The notes under the pieces: generated by a model
Seen by the model: only the letters and a program-made list of their open reading frames with translations
The model's database searches: none
Told to the model about the DNA's origin: nothing
Assembly (NCBI RefSeq): GCF_902635505.1
Contig: NC_045426.1
Coordinates: 306,354,874 to 306,418,873 of the forward strand
Direction: 5' to 3'
From: Sarcophilus harrisii
Lineage: Eukaryota; Chordata; Mammalia; Dasyuromorphia; Dasyuridae
Length of the DNA stretch: 64,000 nucleotides
In this document: piece by piece, positions 45,201 to 55,739 of the stretch
Layout of the letters: each line of letters begins with the position of its first letter
Numbering within the stretch: position 1 is the stretch's first letter
Position numbers and translations under genes: made by a program

Positions 45201-46984
45201 CAGGACTTAATAAGCATCCACTATCCTGGAATTGCACACTCCAAAGGTATTGTCTGGGTCAGCAATCTTTGCTTCCTAAGGCTTTAAAGGGATGAGGATA
45301 CTGTCAGCATATAATTTCTTAAAAACTTATCCTTTGTTTCAAAAGAAGGTCTTCCCCTTTTTCCTCCCAAATAAAATAAGCCAATTTCATATGGGAAAAG
45401 TCCCAAATCACTTCTGGGAACAGTTTTAATTCTTTAACAAAGCAATAGACAAACATTTGGTCCAAGGCAATTTAGTCTCTAACATCAATTTAGTAATACA
45501 TTTCTTAAGAATCTGACGCATTCTTTACATTTTCCCTGATGAGGGTAGATGCCCAGGTGTATGGAATTACCACTCAATTTGCAATCCCTTCCCATTATTT
45601 TTTATAAAACCTTAGAAGTTAAATATATTCTTTATTAGAATCAATACTTTCTACCAATCCATACTTAGGTACAATTTGTTCCAATGTTATTCTACTAATC
45701 CCTCTTAAAACAGTTAAACCTAATGTGAATATTTTAGAGCCAGGCTCTCTCCCTCTGGAGGGACAACCTCCTCAATACCTTCTTATTTATCTCAGACATA
45801 TTACACACTTGTCAGATACAATTTGTTTTCTGCCAATTTTTTTTTGCTTTTACTTCTTTGTTAAAGGGAGAAAGAAAGACAAACCTTAAGATTCAGAATA
45901 TAGGTAATATCTAAATAACTTTGTACCAAATTTCACAAAATTTATATCATGTATCCAGGATGGACCAACATAATACTCAAACACAGCTCATAGAATTTTT
46001 ACAAATTGTCCAATGTACAATTTAGCAAGCAACATAGTAGCTTAAATATATTTCATCTAATTAGGGGATAGAAACATGTAATGTCTTTATGTAAATTACC
46101 AGAGAAGCAAAAATTTTAACTTAAAATCAAATCAAATACAGATTTAAATTTCAAGTAACAATACTTCAATATCAATGCGCATATATCTCTAAAATCTTAT
46201 ACCAGAATAAACAAGTTAATAATAATTATCTCATTCAATTTCAAAATCGGAATTCCAATTAAAACACACACACACAGCCTCAAAATTTAAGGTGGCAGAA
46301 AAATGGCCTTTCAAGTCATCCACAGGGCTTCAAGGAATTAATAGACTTTAGGACTCTGGGGAGAGATTTGGAGAAATTTGGACCCAGGTATTCTGCTTCA
46401 GTTCTATGCCCCAGTGACTAGCCCACCCTCCATGCCAGAAATGCCAGGGATGTTGGGGTACCATTATAAACCCTAGAAGCATCCAGATCAGTAAGGGACA
46501 GATTCCACAAACCTGAGAAGCTTGGAAAATCCCAGAGAGGACATTTGTGTTTCTTTTACAGTTTTTGTTTTTTGTCTTTTTTCCTGGTCCAGATCCTCAG
46601 AAGGCTTTTAGTCATGTAAATTAGGCCTACTTACAATAGGCCTATTGATTAACTCAAGTTAGCTGAATGAGAGACAGAGCCAAGCAATTTAATTAGTCTC
46701 AAAAACTTCAGAATCTGCTAAAATGTTTTCTATAACTCTATAACTCTTAACTATTTCTGCAGATCTAAATTGGTCAGGTCTAGGTCCATAAAACTATTTC
46801 AAGTTTTTTTTTTTCTTTTTTGGTATAAGCAGTTAAAAACTTTCCCCATCTCAGAACTAATTCTTCCTTTCTCTAGCTAAAATTTATTTGCGTAAGAACA
46901 ATTATTTACAAAACAAGTGTTTTTTTTTTTTTTTATCTCAAATAGCCAGATTTTTTTCTTTATAATTCTGCTGACACAAAAGAC

Positions 46985-46993
46985 AACACAAGT

Positions 46994-47050
<57 letters not shown>

Positions 47051-47060
47051 TACACACACA
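46985..47060. repeat. (CT)n(CA)n microsatellite inside the ERV
   Basis: 'tctctctctctctctct' is followed by 'cacacacacacacacaca', then 'catacatacacacacac'. Confidence 0.9.
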
Positions 47061-47816
47061 AACTTGTTCTAAATGAATCAAGCTCCCATTCTCAGAGAAT
47101 GAGTTCTAGAGCCTAAACCTTAGGAGTTGGCTGGTCAATATTGAAGACTCGAACGCTCGGGGATGGAAAGTTCCTCCCAATGAAAGGGGCACCTGCCCAA
47201 ATAAAACAACAGTATTTACTCCCTATACATATTGGTACTCCATCCCAATTCTTTCTAAAAACCTTTCTTCCTGGGACATTAGAAAGGAGAGCAAGCTAGC
47301 CTGTTCCTTTTTTAAGATTCACAGTGTCATGTCCTCTGTATGGACTCACCTGATCTTACCAAAGGAAAATAGGAAAATCCTTAGGGATTTGAACTGCTTA
47401 AAATTTTCCCAATATCAAAGGGAAATGGGAGCCTTTTATAGATTTTAACCATCTAAATTCTCCCAATCCCAGTCACCTAGGTGGTTCACCAGTTCTCAAT
47501 AGAGGAAAAGTATGGAGGACTCACCCAATCTTACCAAGAGACATAGGCCTTTCCCTTCCCCCACTCCTAGTTTCTCACCCACCTTGATTGTGCACAATTT
47601 CCCACACTTATTTCAAACTTTTCAACTGGCTTATCTCCTGGGCCAAATTAATCCTCTATTTTTGCTAGCCCACTTCCATTTTTGCTTTTTCTTTAGGAAC
47701 TTACTTGATAAAATCCGGAGTACTTGAACTGAGTCCAAAGACCACCAGAGCACTCTTCAGAGGGTGTCTGCCCAAGGATTGGTACTGGAGAGACTCCTCA
47801 TGAACAGAAAATATCC

Positions 47817-47836
47817 TGCAATGAGTCCCCAAACTG
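47817..47836 (-). promoter_or_regulatory. ERV primer-binding site, tRNA-Pro-like
   Basis: Next to the 5' LTR the minus strand reads 'tttggggactcattgcagg', resembling the MLV-type 'tttgggggctcgtccggga'. Degenerate, so the tRNA assignment is tentative. Confidence 0.5.
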
Positions 47837-48252
47837 TGTGGTGATCATAAAAACAATCAGACTCTCAAAGTAAGAAAAAGCAAAAAGGGATTTATTATAA
47901 TCTCAAGAGAAAGGGCATCTGACAAGGTATTTGTCAGTTAAAGGAGTGCAAAGTAAAAACTGCAAAATGCAAGATTTATAGACCAGAAGCCCACACACAC
48001 TTGACCTTTTCTCTTATTGGCTGGTAAGTTCTAATTTACCTAGAAACTAAATATTGAACATATTAGATATACTTAAATGCTCATGAAAAATCCAGGGAGA
48101 AACAGAAGGGAAATGTTTGTCTATCTTAGATAATCGAACATCTGCAGCTTTTAGCTATAACTCAACTTGTTACTGCAAAGTCTCAAGTCACAATTAAGCA
48201 AAGGTCAAGGCCAGATTCTTATGAGAGATCTTTGCTCAGTTTATCCCATACA
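47837..48252 (-). repeat. 5' LTR of the ERV
   Basis: In minus orientation it starts 'tgtatgggataaactgag' and ends '...gatcaccaca'. It contains a TATAA-like 'ttataataaatccc' region as seen from the minus strand. Its upstream edge runs into a (CT)n tract. Confidence 0.85.
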
Positions 48253-48400
48253 TGTGTATGTCTGTCTCTCTCTCTGTCTCTTGCACTCTCTCTCTTTCTC
48301 ATTTTTTCTCTATCTCCCTCCCTCACCCTCACCCTCTCTCTGGCTCTTCTTTTTGTCTCTGTCTGTCTGTGTGTATATGTATGTATGTATGTATATCTCA
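48253..48400. repeat. (TC)n / (TATG)n tract
   Basis: 'tctgtctctctctctgtctc' through 'ctccctccctcaccctcacc' to 'tatgtatgtatgtatgtata'. The Arg/Glu-rich minus frame over it is an artefact. Confidence 0.9.
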
Positions 48401-48404
48401 TAAG

Positions 48405-48810
48405 GAAGTAACCCATCCTTAGATGCATAATGTTCTCTACCTTCATGACTCTCCTTTTCCCCATGCCTCATACTCTGTGCTCTCCTGATGCTTCAATCAA
48501 ACTTCCCTGTCCTTTTCCCCATCCTCCTACAGCCCTATGCTCTATTAGAGACATGAAGCTCACCTGCTAAACCCATCCTTACAAATGGGATGCATAGGAA
48601 TGGGTTAACCCACTTGGCATTCCTGATTCAAAAGTTTAACAGAAGAGACTCACAATCCCTTTCTGTACTAACTACCCACAGTCATTGTGAGAGTTCTCAT
48701 TGCTGACATCTTGGCAGATCTTAAATTAGACCAAAGCAGCTTCACACATGTAAACATGTCCTTGGGATCCTGGGGGAGTCATGCCTGAGAGCTAATGAGT
48801 ACAATTATAG
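48405..48810. other. Unassigned stretch
   Basis: No gene or repeat recognised. Confidence 0.4.
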
Positions 48811-48814
48811 AATT

Positions 48815-49138
48815 TCAGAGTGGAAAGAGACTGAAATGGCCATCATGTCCAACTCACACCTGAGCAAGACTCCCCTCTCTCACATTCCTAAATGAGTAAT
48901 CATCTAGCCTAAAAGCTTTCCCTCTTCCTCACCCCCCCCCAAACTTCCCACCTCCACCCAATGTGGGGATCCATACTGCCTCTGATCTTAGATGGGTCTG
49001 AAGTTCCCCATTCTGTTTTCTGTGAATTCTCATTATTTGGAAGTTTTTCCTAGGACCAAACTTAAATTTGCCACTTCCATTTATTGCTTCTAATTCTGCC
49101 TTCTGGTGCCAAAAAGACTATGAATGAATGAAAAAAAA
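48815..49138 (-). mobile_element. L3/CR1 3' part, first segment
   Basis: 'cacctgagcaagactcccct', 'gagtaatcatctagcctaaa', 'gaagtttttcctaggaccaa' and 'attctgccttctggtgccaa' match the antisense L3/CR1 3' blocks also seen at 8.1-8.3 kb. Confidence 0.65.
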
Positions 49139-49139
49139 T

Positions 49140-49560
49140 GAAAATAATTTACTAAATATTTACCATAAACCAAGCACCAAGAAAGTGCTAAACACTGAAA
49201 CTACAAATAATAATAATAATAATAATCCCTGCCCTTAAGTACCTTTTATTCTAATAGAGGGAGATAATGGGGGTGGGGTAGGTGGATAAGGTGTCAGGGA
49301 AAGAACAACCACAAAGGGTAATAGTTGCTTTTCAGGAGCAAAAGCAGTATTGATTTGCTGAGAGTGTAAAGTAGGGAAGAGAACAAGAGAACTGAAACAA
49401 AATAGAAGTATGACTGGAGGTAGCTAAAGTCACACACTCACCAGTTAGGACAGGAAAGGTCCCAGGGCATGAATTTCAAAGCTGAACATGCAGATTCAAT
49501 TTCTCATATCATAGTCTCTGGAAGGCTGGCAGTCTAGAACTTTTAGCAATAGAGTAGAGG
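49140..49560 (-). mobile_element. L2 inserted in the L3/CR1
   Basis: 'ataaaccaagcaccaagaaa', '(aat)n', 'cctgcccttaagtacctttt' and 'attctaatagagggagataa' are the antisense L2 terminus; L3/CR1 resumes after it. Confidence 0.6.
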
Positions 49561-49579
49561 GCAAGAAGAAATCTGGTTT

Positions 49580-49738
49580 GGAATAGTCCTAATTTACATG
49601 ACAGCTCTTCAAATATTTAAAAACAGCTAACATTTCCTCCCTCACCATCTTCTCTTCTCTAAGCTGAACATCTCTATTTCCTTCACCTGGTCATCCTAAG
49701 CTATGATCTTCAGCTTCAGGTCCCCTTGGCTGATGTCA
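49580..49738 (-). mobile_element. L3/CR1, second segment
   Basis: 'acagctcttcaaatatttaa', 'cttctcttctctaagctgaa', 'ttccttcacctggtcatcct' continue the antisense order until an LTR interrupts. Confidence 0.65.
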
Positions 49739-50080
49739 TGGGTTGGATGAAAGAATTCATATACTCAGTCTCCAAGTTAAAGGGAAAATATTTATTATAA
49801 TTGTGAAGCCAACTGAAGCAGTCTTAAGTTCCAAGGGAATTTCATAAGAGCCAAAAGCAAGAAGATATTAAGCTGCTTGACAGCTACTTCAGAGGGAATT
49901 TAGCAAAGAGTCAGAATCAAGGTGATAATTTTATAGGAAAAACAAAAGTTAGGTTGATATGCTAATATTATGATGTAGAGTTACAACTGAGAAACAGTAG
50001 GGGTAGGGTAGTTACCATCATTGAGTTCTACAGCTTACTGACCAACAGAATCACTATTGAATTACTTCTATTGACCAGCA
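49739..50080 (-). mobile_element. Possible solo LTR, gammaretrovirus-like
   Basis: In minus orientation it runs from 'tgctggtcaatagaag' to 'catccaaccca' (TG...CA, about 340 bases), with a polyadenylation-like 'aataaatattttccc' near its end. It lies exactly where the L3/CR1 match breaks. Family by general look only. Confidence 0.4.
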
Positions 50081-50184
50081 TTGTTTGTGGTACTCCCAAG
50101 GCCAGGCAGCCTTAGACTTTCTCAGGCTTTTACAATCTCACACTGTAGTGTGCTTTCTAGAGCCCTCACGCTGGGGTGCCAAAA
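50081..50184 (-). mobile_element. Leader of a second LTR element with Lys-like primer site
   Basis: The minus strand after the LTR reads 'ttggcaccccagcgtgaggg', close to the tRNA-Lys primer site 'tggcgcccaacgtggggc'. Only about 100 bases of interior remain before the neighbouring LTR. Confidence 0.5.
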
Positions 50185-50636
50185 TGCACCATCCAGACTA
50201 TCTCTCTGGAGAATCTCAGGACCAGCCCAAGTCCTTGGCCTTAGTGGAGGAGTGAAGAAGCAGGGACCCAAGAGGATGGCCAAAGATGGAGTCCATTTAT
50301 TTCAAACTCTCTCAGCTCCTAAATACCTTAATACAATTTCATCACCACAGCACACTGAGCATGTGCCAGCTATAGGACAATTATATCACCACCCTGAGCA
50401 TGTGCTAACTATAAGCACCTTGCTATTATTATGTAAATGCATTTTTACTGCAAGTATCTCTGCTTCAAGTAGAACACAGGTTGTCATGCCCCCCCCCCCC
50501 CACATACTTCTTAGGAAGGTTCCGATGCCCTCAAGGGGAGATGGGGAGCTGAACTAGACTTTGTCAACAGGTTCCCTCTGGGCTGAAGGATCTTCTACCT
50601 CACCAAGGGTTCACCCACTATCTGTGGCCTTCTACA
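50185..50636 (-). mobile_element. 5' LTR of a betaretrovirus-like (ERV2) fossil
   Basis: In minus orientation it spans 'tgtagaaggccacagata' to '...tggatggtgca' (TG...CA, about 450 bases), with a polyadenylation signal context 'gaaataaatggactccatc'. A (C)14 run sits at 50,490-50,503. The 158-codon plus-strand frame over it is noncoding. Confidence 0.55.
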
Positions 50637-50654
50637 TCACACCTCATCACTTTA

Positions 50655-50745
50655 TTATCCTGTTTGCTTAAAAAGGCCACAGTCTCCCACTGTATCCAGT
50701 GGTCTTCATCTATATTTTGCCATTGGACTCAGATGACTCTAGAGG
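50655..50745 (+). mobile_element. (CAA)n-type SINE, 5' fragment
   Basis: 'cttaaaaaggccacagtctc', 'ccactgtatccagtggtctt' and 'gactcagatgactctagagg' match the body of the copy at 51.2 kb, then give way to a (CCTT)n tract. Confidence 0.6.
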
Positions 50746-50794
50746 AAGGAAGGAAGGCTGTACAAGGTCATCTAAAGTGAGAAAGGTGACCTTG

Positions 50795-50900
50795 TACATC
50801 CTTCCTTCCTCCCTCCTTACCTTATTCCCTTCCTTCCTCCCTTCCTTCCTCCTTTCCTTGCTCCCTCCCCTCCTTCCCTCCTTCCCTCCTTCCCTTCCTC
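50795..50900. repeat. (CCTT)n/(CCTCCTT)n tract
   Basis: 'ccttccttcctccctcctta' continuing to 'ccttccctccttccctcctt'; the Pro/Ser/Leu frame over it is spurious. Confidence 0.9.
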
Positions 50901-50929
50901 TGATAATAAATCTTGAACTTCACTAGTTA

Positions 50930-51425
50930 GATTTCTTTCTTAAGGACCAAACCCATTCTGATTCTAATTGATCACCAATAGATCCTAGGCCAAGTCCCAT
51001 TTGATCATTATTGGGTCCAGACTGACTCAGATTGAATGTAAATGCCAGTGGTTTGGGTCTTCCCCTCCCAATTTCATTCCTTTATTTATTTATTGAGATT
51101 GTTTTTTGGACTAAGTGAAAGAAGAGATTCTTTGCCTCAATTGCTACCTAACCTTAATCACTGAATGGGTGCCAGCCTCATTAAAACTGAGACTGTTGAA
51201 GACATTAGCTTAAAAAGTTCAAGGTCTCCCACTGCATCCAGGGCCATCTCCAGTTATCTTAATCTATATCTTGTCTGGACTCAGATGGCTCTGGAGGGGA
51301 AAGTGAGGCAGGTGATTTTGCATAGCCTTCCCCATTTAAATCCAATTCACCTGGATGTCACAGCATCACCTCCCTGATGTCAGTGTCCTTTTCCAGAACA
51401 AAGGACAAACAACAATAACAACAAC
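50930..51425 (+). mobile_element. Marsupial SINE with (CAA)n tail, long form
   Basis: Upstream part 'atcattattgggtccagact' and 'gcctcattaaaactgagact', then 'aaggtctcccactgcatcca', 'gggccatctccagttatctt', 'gactcagatggctctggagg', 'atcacctccctgatgtcagt' and a tail 'acaacaataacaacaac'. Confidence 0.7.
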
Positions 51426-51700
51426 AGCAATTCCCTTCCAAAAATGTGGCACTCAAGGACTAAATACAGAATTCCAGATGTGGTCTGACCCAAGCATAGT
51501 ATAACAGGATTTTAATTTAACTAATCCTGGACAGTCTAAGATGGCTCTTTTCACTGTGCTGTCATACTGATGGCTCATACTGAGTTTGCAATATATTAAA
51601 AAACCTCAGATCTTTTTTGGAAAAATTGCACAGATCCTTGTACCAGCCAGTTCTTTTGATGGAAAGTGCACAAGAATCAGGCAAAACTTTTCTTGGTCTG
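51426..51700 (-). mobile_element. L3/CR1, third segment
   Basis: 'ccaaaaatgtggcactcaag', 'tacagaattccagatgtggt', 'ctgacccaagcatagtataa' and 'aaaacctcagatcttttttg' resume the antisense L3/CR1 after the LTR/SINE cluster, with perhaps 60 bases lost. Confidence 0.7.
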
Positions 51701-51889
51701 TGCATTCTCAAGATGGGGTTAAACTATGCCTAAATGCACAAGGGACCCCCTGTGTCAAAACCAAAGGAGACTAAGTTGACTTTCAGTTTTTAATGTGTCT
51801 ACATTTAGGATTATTTTCCTGCAGTCTAGAATCCTGCCTACATTGTCCTGTGACCCCATGCTACTGCCCCCTAATTTTCCATGGCCTCC

Positions 51890-51960
51890 TAATCATTTGA
51901 TCAAGAAGTATTTATAAAGTATTTACTATGTATCAGGCATTGAGTTAGGAACTTTTCCAA
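51890..51960 (-). mobile_element. L2 terminus fragment
   Basis: 'aagtatttataaagtattta' and 'ctatgtatcaggcattgagt' match the antisense L2 end. Confidence 0.5.
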
Positions 51961-52094
51961 GGTGGTCCTAGTTCCAAGAAGGTCCAGGAACTTTTTTCTC
52001 TATTCTCCTGAGGTAAACAAAATTTTCGTTTGACTAGAGATACATTTGAAAATAATCTGATGCAGCGTGTTAGAAAAGGAGAAACACCAGGTAA

Positions 52095-52375
52095 GGGGGC
52101 CATCACATGTGACTTCTAGCCTTTATCACTTTTTATGTGACTTTGGATAACTCACAGTGGAAAATAAACTGGCTAGACAGCCAGAGGTTGGGAGGGAATC
52201 CATAAATTGTAATGCTTCATATTCATGTGACCTTAAGTAAACCAACCTCCCTAGATGTGTTTTCTGAGGGTTGGACTAGCTGGCTTCTGAAATCTCTTTC
52301 AATTCTAACGCTGATTCTATACTCTCTGGACTTCAGTTTCTTTATCTATAAAAGTTTATTCCACAGACATTTAAT
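52095..52375 (+). mobile_element. MIR-derived sequence, probably two overlapping copies
   Basis: 'ttatgtgactttggataact' and later 'atgtgaccttaagtaaacca' are two MIR cores; 'tgagggttggactagctggc' and 'ttcagtttctttatctataa' follow. Confidence 0.55.
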
Positions 52376-52620
52376 GAGCACCTAAAATGGGCAAGGTTGT
52401 ATGCTAAATAGTAAGGGAAATAGAAAAATGAATAAAATATTATTACTGCTTTCAAAGAGCTACCAGTATGTTGGGTGCTAAGACTAGAGAAAAATAACAA
52501 TAACTAGAAGTCAAAATAAAATGTCATGGAATTTCAGAGGAGAGAAGCAGGGATTTAAAAGGCTACAAGAAAAGAAAAAACTTTGAGCTGAGCCTTGAAG
52601 AAGGAGTAAAATTTCAACGA
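52376..52620 (-). mobile_element. L2, left segment
   Basis: 'gagcacctaaaatgggcaag', 'ttcaaagagctaccagtatg' and 'gctgagccttgaagaaggag' are antisense L2; a SINE splits the copy here. Confidence 0.6.
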
Positions 52621-52860
52621 TTAGTCAAAAAAGCATTTATTAAGCACATTAAATGCTTATTATTTGCCAGACATTGTGCTAAGCATTTAACGAATATTAT
52701 CTCATTTGTTCTTCAAGATAACCCTGGAAAGTGAAGGCTATTATTTCCATTTTACAGGAAGACAAAGGTTACACAAAGACAAAGACCCTGAAGTCTCTGA
52801 AGCTAGAATTGAAGTAATGTCTTGCTGACCTCAGGCTCAGTGCTCTATCCACCTAGGTGT
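52621..52860 (-). mobile_element. MIR-type SINE inserted in L2
   Basis: 'tttgccagacattgtgctaa', 'ttcaagataaccctggaaag', 'tttccattttacaggaagac' and 'cagtgctctatccacctagg' form a nearly complete antisense copy. Confidence 0.7.
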
Positions 52861-53240
52861 CAGAATACCAGAAGGGAATGAAGGAATAGGTGATGAATAA
52901 CATGAAATACTAAACAGAGGAATTTCTATTTGATCTTAGAGATAAGAAGAAGCCACTATGTGCAAAAACTTAGAGGAGGCCATCCCACACAGAGAGAAAG
53001 ACATAAACCTATTGTAGCAGTGGCAAGAGATGTTCAAAAAATAGTGAGTAGGTAGGTTTTTTCAAGTAAATTTTGATTGATATCTTTTGAAGTAGTTTTA
53101 TTTTATAAGAACATAAGGTATATGAGGGGCAAAAGTATGAACAAAGATTTGAAAAGTAGGTTGGAGCCAGATTACGTAGGACTTTGAATGGGTCTTATAT
53201 TCCAGGCTGCAAAATACCAAGCTGGGAAATTTTGACTTTA
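52861..53240 (-). mobile_element. L2, right segment
   Basis: 'aggtatatgaggggcaaaag', 'ggttggagccagattacgta' and 'ggactttgaatgggtcttat' continue the internal L2 order beyond the SINE. Confidence 0.55.
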
Positions 53241-53704
53241 TTAGAGACTTTTATTTTTAACTGAATTGAATTTGAACAGGCAATAATGTCTTTTAACCTA
53301 AAGGAATATATCTCTAAGGGAAGATATTTGAAGCTAGAACCCAATGACTCATAGTGTTTAGGCAGCTGCTGGCTCCACTTTTGCTTTGAGACTGGCCTTT
53401 ACAGAGCAGCCCTATGAAGGTTCCTTTCCAGGTTTGTAAATTTAGCTACTTTACCCTTGATGAACTATTTCTTATCTTTCAGATAAATATCACTCACTTC
53501 AGCAAAGAGAATTTAGAAGGTAGGGGAATGAGGGATCTTGTCCTTAATGGATCATCATCTCCTCTTAAGCCTGAAGGATGTAGACCATCACTGGAAAAAC
53601 AAACAATAAGGATACTTGTATAATTCTGCAGTGCTCAGAATATAGTTGTCCTTTCAGTAGCTAGATTGGTATTTGTATATCTTTTTTTTACATTTCACAG
53701 AACT
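53241..53704. other. Unassigned stretch
   Basis: A 69-codon frame (53,414-53,623) shows no family features; no repeat named. Confidence 0.4.
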
Positions 53705-53784
53705 TCTGATTAGGTTGAGGGGGAAGAGCACTGATCTGGAACTGAGACAAATCTGGCCATCCTATTAATTAGCTGTGTAAGTTC

Positions 53785-54330
53785 CATCAAGTCAAGTCAA
53801 TAAGCATTCATTAAGTACTTATAATGTTCCATGCACTATGCTAAGAGTAAGGCAGTAAATAGAGTATTGAACTTAGATTTAAGAAGATCTTTGTTCAAAT
53901 ACAGCCTCAAATACTTACTGCTTGTGTAACCCTGAATAAGTTACAGCCTCTCCCTCAGTTTACTCATCTGTCAAATGGAGATTAATAACATCTACCTTAC
54001 AGGATTGTTCTGAGGATCAAATAAGATACATACATAAAGTACATTGCAAATCTAAAAGTGTTTTATAAATGCTATTATTATTATTATACAGAAAAGCACA
54101 AACAGCCCTACCCTCAAGGAACTCACAATCCAGTGGGAAGAGACATCATGCAAATAACCATGTACAAACAAGATAGCATAAATGGGAGATAATCTCTGTT
54201 GGAAGGCAGTAATATTAATGAGTTCTAGGAACAACTCTTTCAGAAAGTGGGAATTTTACAGAATCTTAAAAGGAAGCCAGAAAATAGAAATTGAGAGGGA
54301 GAATATTTGAGGCATGGCAGATTAGTCAAT
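53785..54330 (-). mobile_element. L2 split by a MIR
   Basis: 'ataagcattcattaagtact' and 'ttccatgcactatgctaaga' (left) and 'taccctcaaggaactcacaa', 'tccagtgggaagagacatca' (right, after 54,085) are one antisense L2 terminus interrupted by the SINE at 53,845. Confidence 0.7.
53845..54085 (+). mobile_element. MIR SINE nested in the L2
   Basis: 'tactgcttgtgtaaccctga', 'tcagtttactcatctgtcaa', 'ctaccttacaggattgttct' and 'aaagtgttttataaatgcta' with an (ATT)n tail: complete sense order. Confidence 0.75.
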
Positions 54331-54439
54331 GAAAATGATTTCAGTTCTCCAGTCCTATGTCTTCATCAATAAAAATGGAAAATTAGACTAGAGTGTTAGT
54401 CTTAAATTTAAGTTTATTTATTTTTGATTTTAGGATTAA

Positions 54440-54600
54440 GGTAAGAAAAAATTTCCTAATAATTAGAGCAGAGTAGAAATGAAATAAGCTTCCTCAATGG
54501 TAGTGCTTTCCCTCTCATTAAAAGTCTTCAAGCCAAGGTTGAATAAATACCGATCTTGCACGTTGGAAAGGTGGGTATTCTTCATTGATAAGGCAGAGAC
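54440..54600 (+). mobile_element. L3/CR1 3' end, sense
   Basis: 'aatttcctaataattagagc', 'ttcctcaatggtagtgcttt', 'aaaagtcttcaagccaaggt' follow the sense L3/CR1 3' UTR. Confidence 0.6.
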
Positions 54601-54984
54601 TGGTGATGGGATATAGCTTCTAGGGAAAATGTTGCAGTAGCTCTGAGCCTATCAGGCCTTGGCAATGCTATAGTTCCACAGATGATGCTGGCTGTCAGAT
54701 AACGATCAGTGGGTCAGTGATGAAAGAGTTTCTGAGATAAATGGTGAGGTGAATACCAGACCATTCCTCAGTTCTTCCTCTGAGACATAAAATTAGCATA
54801 TCAGTGAGATGAAGAACCAGATCTCTCTGTCTTTTCCTATAAATTTGTCTTCTTGCTCCTGGTTTTTTGCTAAATACTTTTGGAACTTAGCCTGCTTCAA
54901 TTGGAGTTACAATTACAATAAACTTTGCCCCTTGACTTACAAATGGGTTCAAACTTACAAATTCTTTTGAGATACTCTGTGACC
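54601..54984. other. Unassigned stretch
   Basis: No gene or named repeat. Confidence 0.4.
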
Positions 54985-55130
54985 CCAACCTTTTGGGGAC
55001 ACAGAAAGAAACAAAAGCTAACCCCTATTTTCAAGAAGCTTACAATTTAATGGAGGAGTCAAAATGCAAACAAATACATAAAAATCAAATTATAAATAGG
55101 ACAAACAGGAAGTAACTAATAGAGGTAAGG
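54985..55130 (-). mobile_element. L2 terminus
   Basis: 'acacagaaagaaacaaaagc', 'attttcaagaagcttacaat' and 'ttaatggaggagtcaaaatg' match antisense L2. Confidence 0.6.
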
Positions 55131-55234
55131 TACTTCATCTTCAATAATCTGTGATTTTTTATGACTCAACACCAGACCAGAACACAGTTAAAACACATAT
55201 TTATACACTTGCTTTACAAATAAAAAATTGAAAT

Positions 55235-55236
<2 letters not shown>

Positions 55237-55290
<54 letters not shown>
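55237..55290. repeat. Uninterrupted A54 homopolymer
   Basis: Fifty-four consecutive A. No SINE or L1 body was recognised just upstream, so its origin as a retroposon tail is unproven. Confidence 0.9.
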
Positions 55291-55292
<2 letters not shown>

Positions 55293-55738
55293 GACTTTTC
55301 TAAAGTAAAATACAAGGTTGCGTTTGGAAAGCATGATTTCAACAGCACTTCAACACCTGGAATTCTCTACTGAAAAGAAATCAATTGCAAGCAACAATCA
55401 ATTAACTGCATCATATTAAAAAAAAAAAAATAAAACAAACTATAACACTTGGATGTAGATGGCAACTACAGATCTACTTTAATACAGTCAGTGAACTGGG
55501 TAATTAAAATCGTGCCTCAATAATTCAGGACCTAATTGCAAAGAATGTTTAAGTATTGTAGCAATATGCAGAATGCTGTGTCATCACTTCTGGTCAGAAA
55601 TCTACTTTTTTCAAGAGTTTATAATAAATGCATCAAGAGGAGGGAACAAAATAAATCTGCCAGAGCCAAGATGAGGTATTCCTGGGATGAAGTTCAAGGA
55701 CTTAGAACTAGAAATACTCTTAGTCATGATTGAGGCCC
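55291..55738. other. Unassigned stretch
   Basis: Includes a second A-rich run at 55,419-55,430. No gene. Confidence 0.4.
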
Positions 55739-55739
55739 A

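Larger units (their letters stand above)
43001..48252 (-). mobile_element. Gammaretrovirus-like endogenous retrovirus fossil (ERV1 type)
   Basis: Two direct LTRs (43001-43420 and 47837-48252) flank about 4.4 kb. On the minus strand the order is 5' LTR, a tRNA-Pro-like primer site, degenerate interior, an integrase C-terminal remnant, an env TM remnant, a purine tract and the 3' LTR. The interior is about half the length of an intact relative, so much of gag-pol is missing or unrecognisable. The LTRs differ clearly by eye, so the insertion is old. It is broken throughout. No convincing target-site duplication was seen. Confidence 0.8.

Noticed and set aside
48219-48464. Arg/Glu-rich minus-strand frame and its plus-strand Leu/Ser partner
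   Set aside because: Both are translations of a (TC)n/(TATG)n tract next to an LTR.
50081-50557. 158-codon plus-strand open frame, the longest in the window
   Set aside because: It overlies a minus-strand LTR and its leader, includes the C14 run, and shows no protein family features.
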